10,000 nt of DNA, taken from the NCBI GenBank assembly GCA_020216805.1, contig JAIWNN010000081.1:1-10000 (forward strand), in the 5' to 3' direction. Position 1 is the first letter of the stretch. Each line of letters starts with the position of its first letter. Source of the DNA: Desulfarculus sp. GTDB lineage: Bacteria; Desulfobacterota; Desulfarculia; Desulfarculales; Desulfarculaceae. Shown here piece after piece: positions 8,466 through 10,000 of the stretch. The position numbers and the translations under genes are program-made. The notes under the pieces are model-generated. The model saw only the letters and a program-made list of their open reading frames with translations, did not search any database and was not told the origin of the DNA.

Positions 8466-9803
8466 ATGTTCGATAACCTCAGCGACCGCCTGGCCGACAC
8501 CTTCAAACGGCTCAAGGGGCACGGCAAGCTGTCGGAGAAGAATATCTCCGACGCCCTGCGCGAGGTGCGCCTGGCCCTGTTGGAGGCCGACGTCCACTAC
8601 AAGGTGGCCAAGGACTTCATCGAGCAGGTCCGAGTCCGCGCCGTGGGCCAAGAGGTGATGAAGAGCCTCACGCCGGCCCAGCAGGTGATCAAGATCGTCC
8701 ACGAGGAGCTGGCCGCCCTGATGGGCGGGGCCAACCAGCCGCTGGCCTTGGGCGGGCGGCCGCCCCTGATTTACATGCTGGTGGGCCTGCAGGGCTCGGG
8801 CAAGACCACCACCAGCGCCAAGCTGGCCCTGATGCTCAAAAAACGCGGGCGGCACCCCTTCTTGGTGCCGGCCGACGTGCAGCGGCCGGCGGCGATTTTG
8901 CAGCTCAAGCGCCTGGGCGGCCAGATCCAGGTGCCGGTTTTTGACAGCGACCCGGGCATGAACCCGGTGGACATCTGCGTGCAGTCCCTGGCCGCCGCCT
9001 CCCGGGCCGGAGCCGACCTGGTCATCCTGGACACCGCCGGCCGTCTGCACGTGGACGAGGCCCTGATGGCCGAGCTGGCCACCATCCGGGAGAAGCTGCG
9101 CCCGGCCGAGGTGCTCCTGGTGGCCGACGCCATGACCGGCCAAGACGCGGTCAACGTGGCCAAGGCCTTTCACGAGCGTCTGAGCCTCAGCGGCGTGGTC
9201 CTGACCAAGGTCGAGGGCGACGCCCGGGGCGGGGCGGCCCTGTCCATCCGGGCGGTGGCCGATGTGCCCCTGAAGCTCCTGGGCGTGGGCGAGAAGCTCG
9301 ACGCCCTGGAGGAGTTCCACCCCGGGCGCATGGCCGGCCGCATCCTGGGCATGGGCGACGTGATGTCCCTGGTGGAGAAGGCCGCCGCGGCCTACGACCA
9401 GGACCAGGCCCGGGAGATGGCCAAGAAGCTGGCCAAGAACGCCTTCACCCTGGAGGATTTCCGCGACCAGCTCCAGCAGCTCAAGAAAATGGGCTCCCTG
9501 GAGTCGATCCTGAGCATGTTGCCGGGCATGGGCAAGCTCAAGCAGCTCAAGAACCTTCAGCCGGACGAGGGCGAACTCAAGCGCACCGAGGCCATCATCA
9601 ACAGCATGACCCCGGGCGAGCGCCGCGACAGCAACATCATCAACGCCTCGCGGCGGCGCCGCATCGCCTTGGGCAGCGGCACCAGCGTGGCCGAGGTCAA
9701 CCGCCTGCTGAAGAACTTCCAGCAGGCCCGCAAGATGATGAAGACCATGACCACCCGCATGGGCGGCAAGAAAAAGGGGCTGGGGCGCATGTTGCCCATG
9801 TGA
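8466..9803 (+). CDS. ffh: Signal recognition particle GTPase Ffh
   Basis: Ffh binds the 4.5S/6S RNA and signal sequences and, with FtsY, targets ribosomes to the membrane. The 445-residue product is of normal length and complete: N domain with LLEADVHY (about 38-45); G domain with P-loop GLQGSGKTT (107-115), DVQRPAA (137-143), DTAGRLHVDE (189-198) and the guanine-binding TKVEGDARGG (247-256); and a Met-rich M domain (about 300-445) with GMGKLKQLKN and the RNA-binding stretch ASRRRRIALGSGTS. The guanine-binding motif has Glu250 where TKxD normally has Asp. The ATG at 8466 has only a weak, distant GCGGA, but homologous sequence begins right at MFDNLSDRL, which supports the start. A strong promoter lies upstream, and rpsP follows after 53 bases without a terminator. 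Confidence 0.98.
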   Translation: MFDNLSDRLADTFKRLKGHGKLSEKNISDALREVRLALLEADVHYKVAKDFIEQVRVRAVGQEVMKSLTPAQQVIKIVHEELAALMGGANQPLALGGRPPLIYMLVGLQGSGKTTTSAKLALMLKKRGRHPFLVPADVQRPAAILQLKRLGGQIQVPVFDSDPGMNPVDICVQSLAAASRAGADLVILDTAGRLHVDEALMAELATIREKLRPAEVLLVADAMTGQDAVNVAKAFHERLSLSGVVLTKVEGDARGGAALSIRAVADVPLKLLGVGEKLDALEEFHPGRMAGRILGMGDVMSLVEKAAAAYDQDQAREMAKKLAKNAFTLEDFRDQLQQLKKMGSLESILSMLPGMGKLKQLKNLQPDEGELKRTEAIINSMTPGERRDSNIINASRRRRIALGSGTSVAEVNRLLKNFQQARKMMKTMTTRMGGKKKGLGRMLPM

Positions 9804-9856
9804 GGCTTTGACCCCGGCCTGAGACCACCTGATCACCCGAAACGAGAGAGAACCAA

Positions 9857-10000
9857 ATGGCCGTCAAGATCAGACTGACCCGGATGGGCGCCAAGAAAAA
9901 GCCCATGTATCGCATCGTGGCCGCCGACTCCCAGGCCCCCCGCGACGGCGCCTTCCTGGAGATCCTGGGCGCCTACGACCCCCACCAGAACCCGGCCAGC
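9857..10000 (+). CDS. rpsP: 30S ribosomal protein S16, N-terminal part (3' end outside window)
   Basis: The first 48 codons are present. [39 protein letters not shown] are the hallmark S16 N-terminal sequence, a small subunit protein that binds 16S rRNA early in assembly. The full protein is normally about 80-90 residues, so roughly half lies past the right edge. The ATG at 9857 is preceded by a purine-rich GAGAGAG at 9844-9850. The gene is 53 bases after ffh with no hairpin between them, so both are probably co-transcribed. The ffh-rpsP order is the known start of a ribosomal cluster usually followed by a KH protein, rimM, trmD and rplS. Confidence 0.97.
   Translation, partial: MAVKIRLTRMGAKKKPMYRIVAADSQAPRDGAFLEILGAYDPHQNPAS

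Noticed and set aside
8316..9836. A 506-codon open frame on the minus strand opposite ffh
   Set aside because: It is the complement of a perfectly conserved ffh gene, has a low-complexity His/Gln/Gly-rich product and would overlap the ffh promoters.

Overview
This is a high-GC (clearly above 60%) bacterial chromosomal window with tightly packed, ordinary-looking genes and no mobile element, CRISPR array, tRNA or rRNA that I can see. The gene content (RecN, NAD-dependent LigA, acylphosphatase, bacterial Ffh, S16), a DUF1786 protein and the GC-rich codon use fit a Gram-negative member of the Desulfobacterota (former Deltaproteobacteria), possibly Desulfarculales-like. The lineage is an inference from style and gene content, not a proof.

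Layout. Positions 2-628 (+) hold the C-terminal third of recN, cut by the left edge. A strong convergent hairpin (656-682) separates it from a minus-strand gene for a CsgG/FlgT-like lipoprotein (710-1666), which has its own extended -10 promoter (1719-1747). Upstream of that, also on the minus strand, is a probable operon read from right to left: a large membrane glycosyltransferase-like protein with duplicated discoidin-like modules (4157-7003), ligA (2053-4104) and acyP (1757-2035). It starts from a candidate promoter at 7100-7128. A DUF1786 actin-fold-type protein lies further upstream on the minus strand (7173-8210). It is divergent from ffh (8466-9803, +), which has a near-consensus sigma-70 promoter (8364-8392). 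ffh is followed after 53 bases by rpsP (9857 to the right edge), the usual start of the ffh-rpsP-rimM-trmD-rplS ribosomal cluster.

Functions. The window mixes DNA repair and replication (RecN, LigA), protein targeting and translation (Ffh, S16), envelope functions (lipoprotein, GT-C-like enzyme), a small housekeeping hydrolase (AcyP) and one conserved protein of unknown role (DUF1786). The minus-strand genes probably share transcription for reasons of position rather than pathway.

I did not find a new defence or mobile system. The most notable items are the internal duplication in the large membrane protein, substitutions at two normally acidic nucleotide-binding positions (LigA E to Q beside the catalytic lysine; Ffh TKxD to TKVE), the DUF1786 protein, and a well-defined set of promoters that includes two sharing the same extended -10 block.
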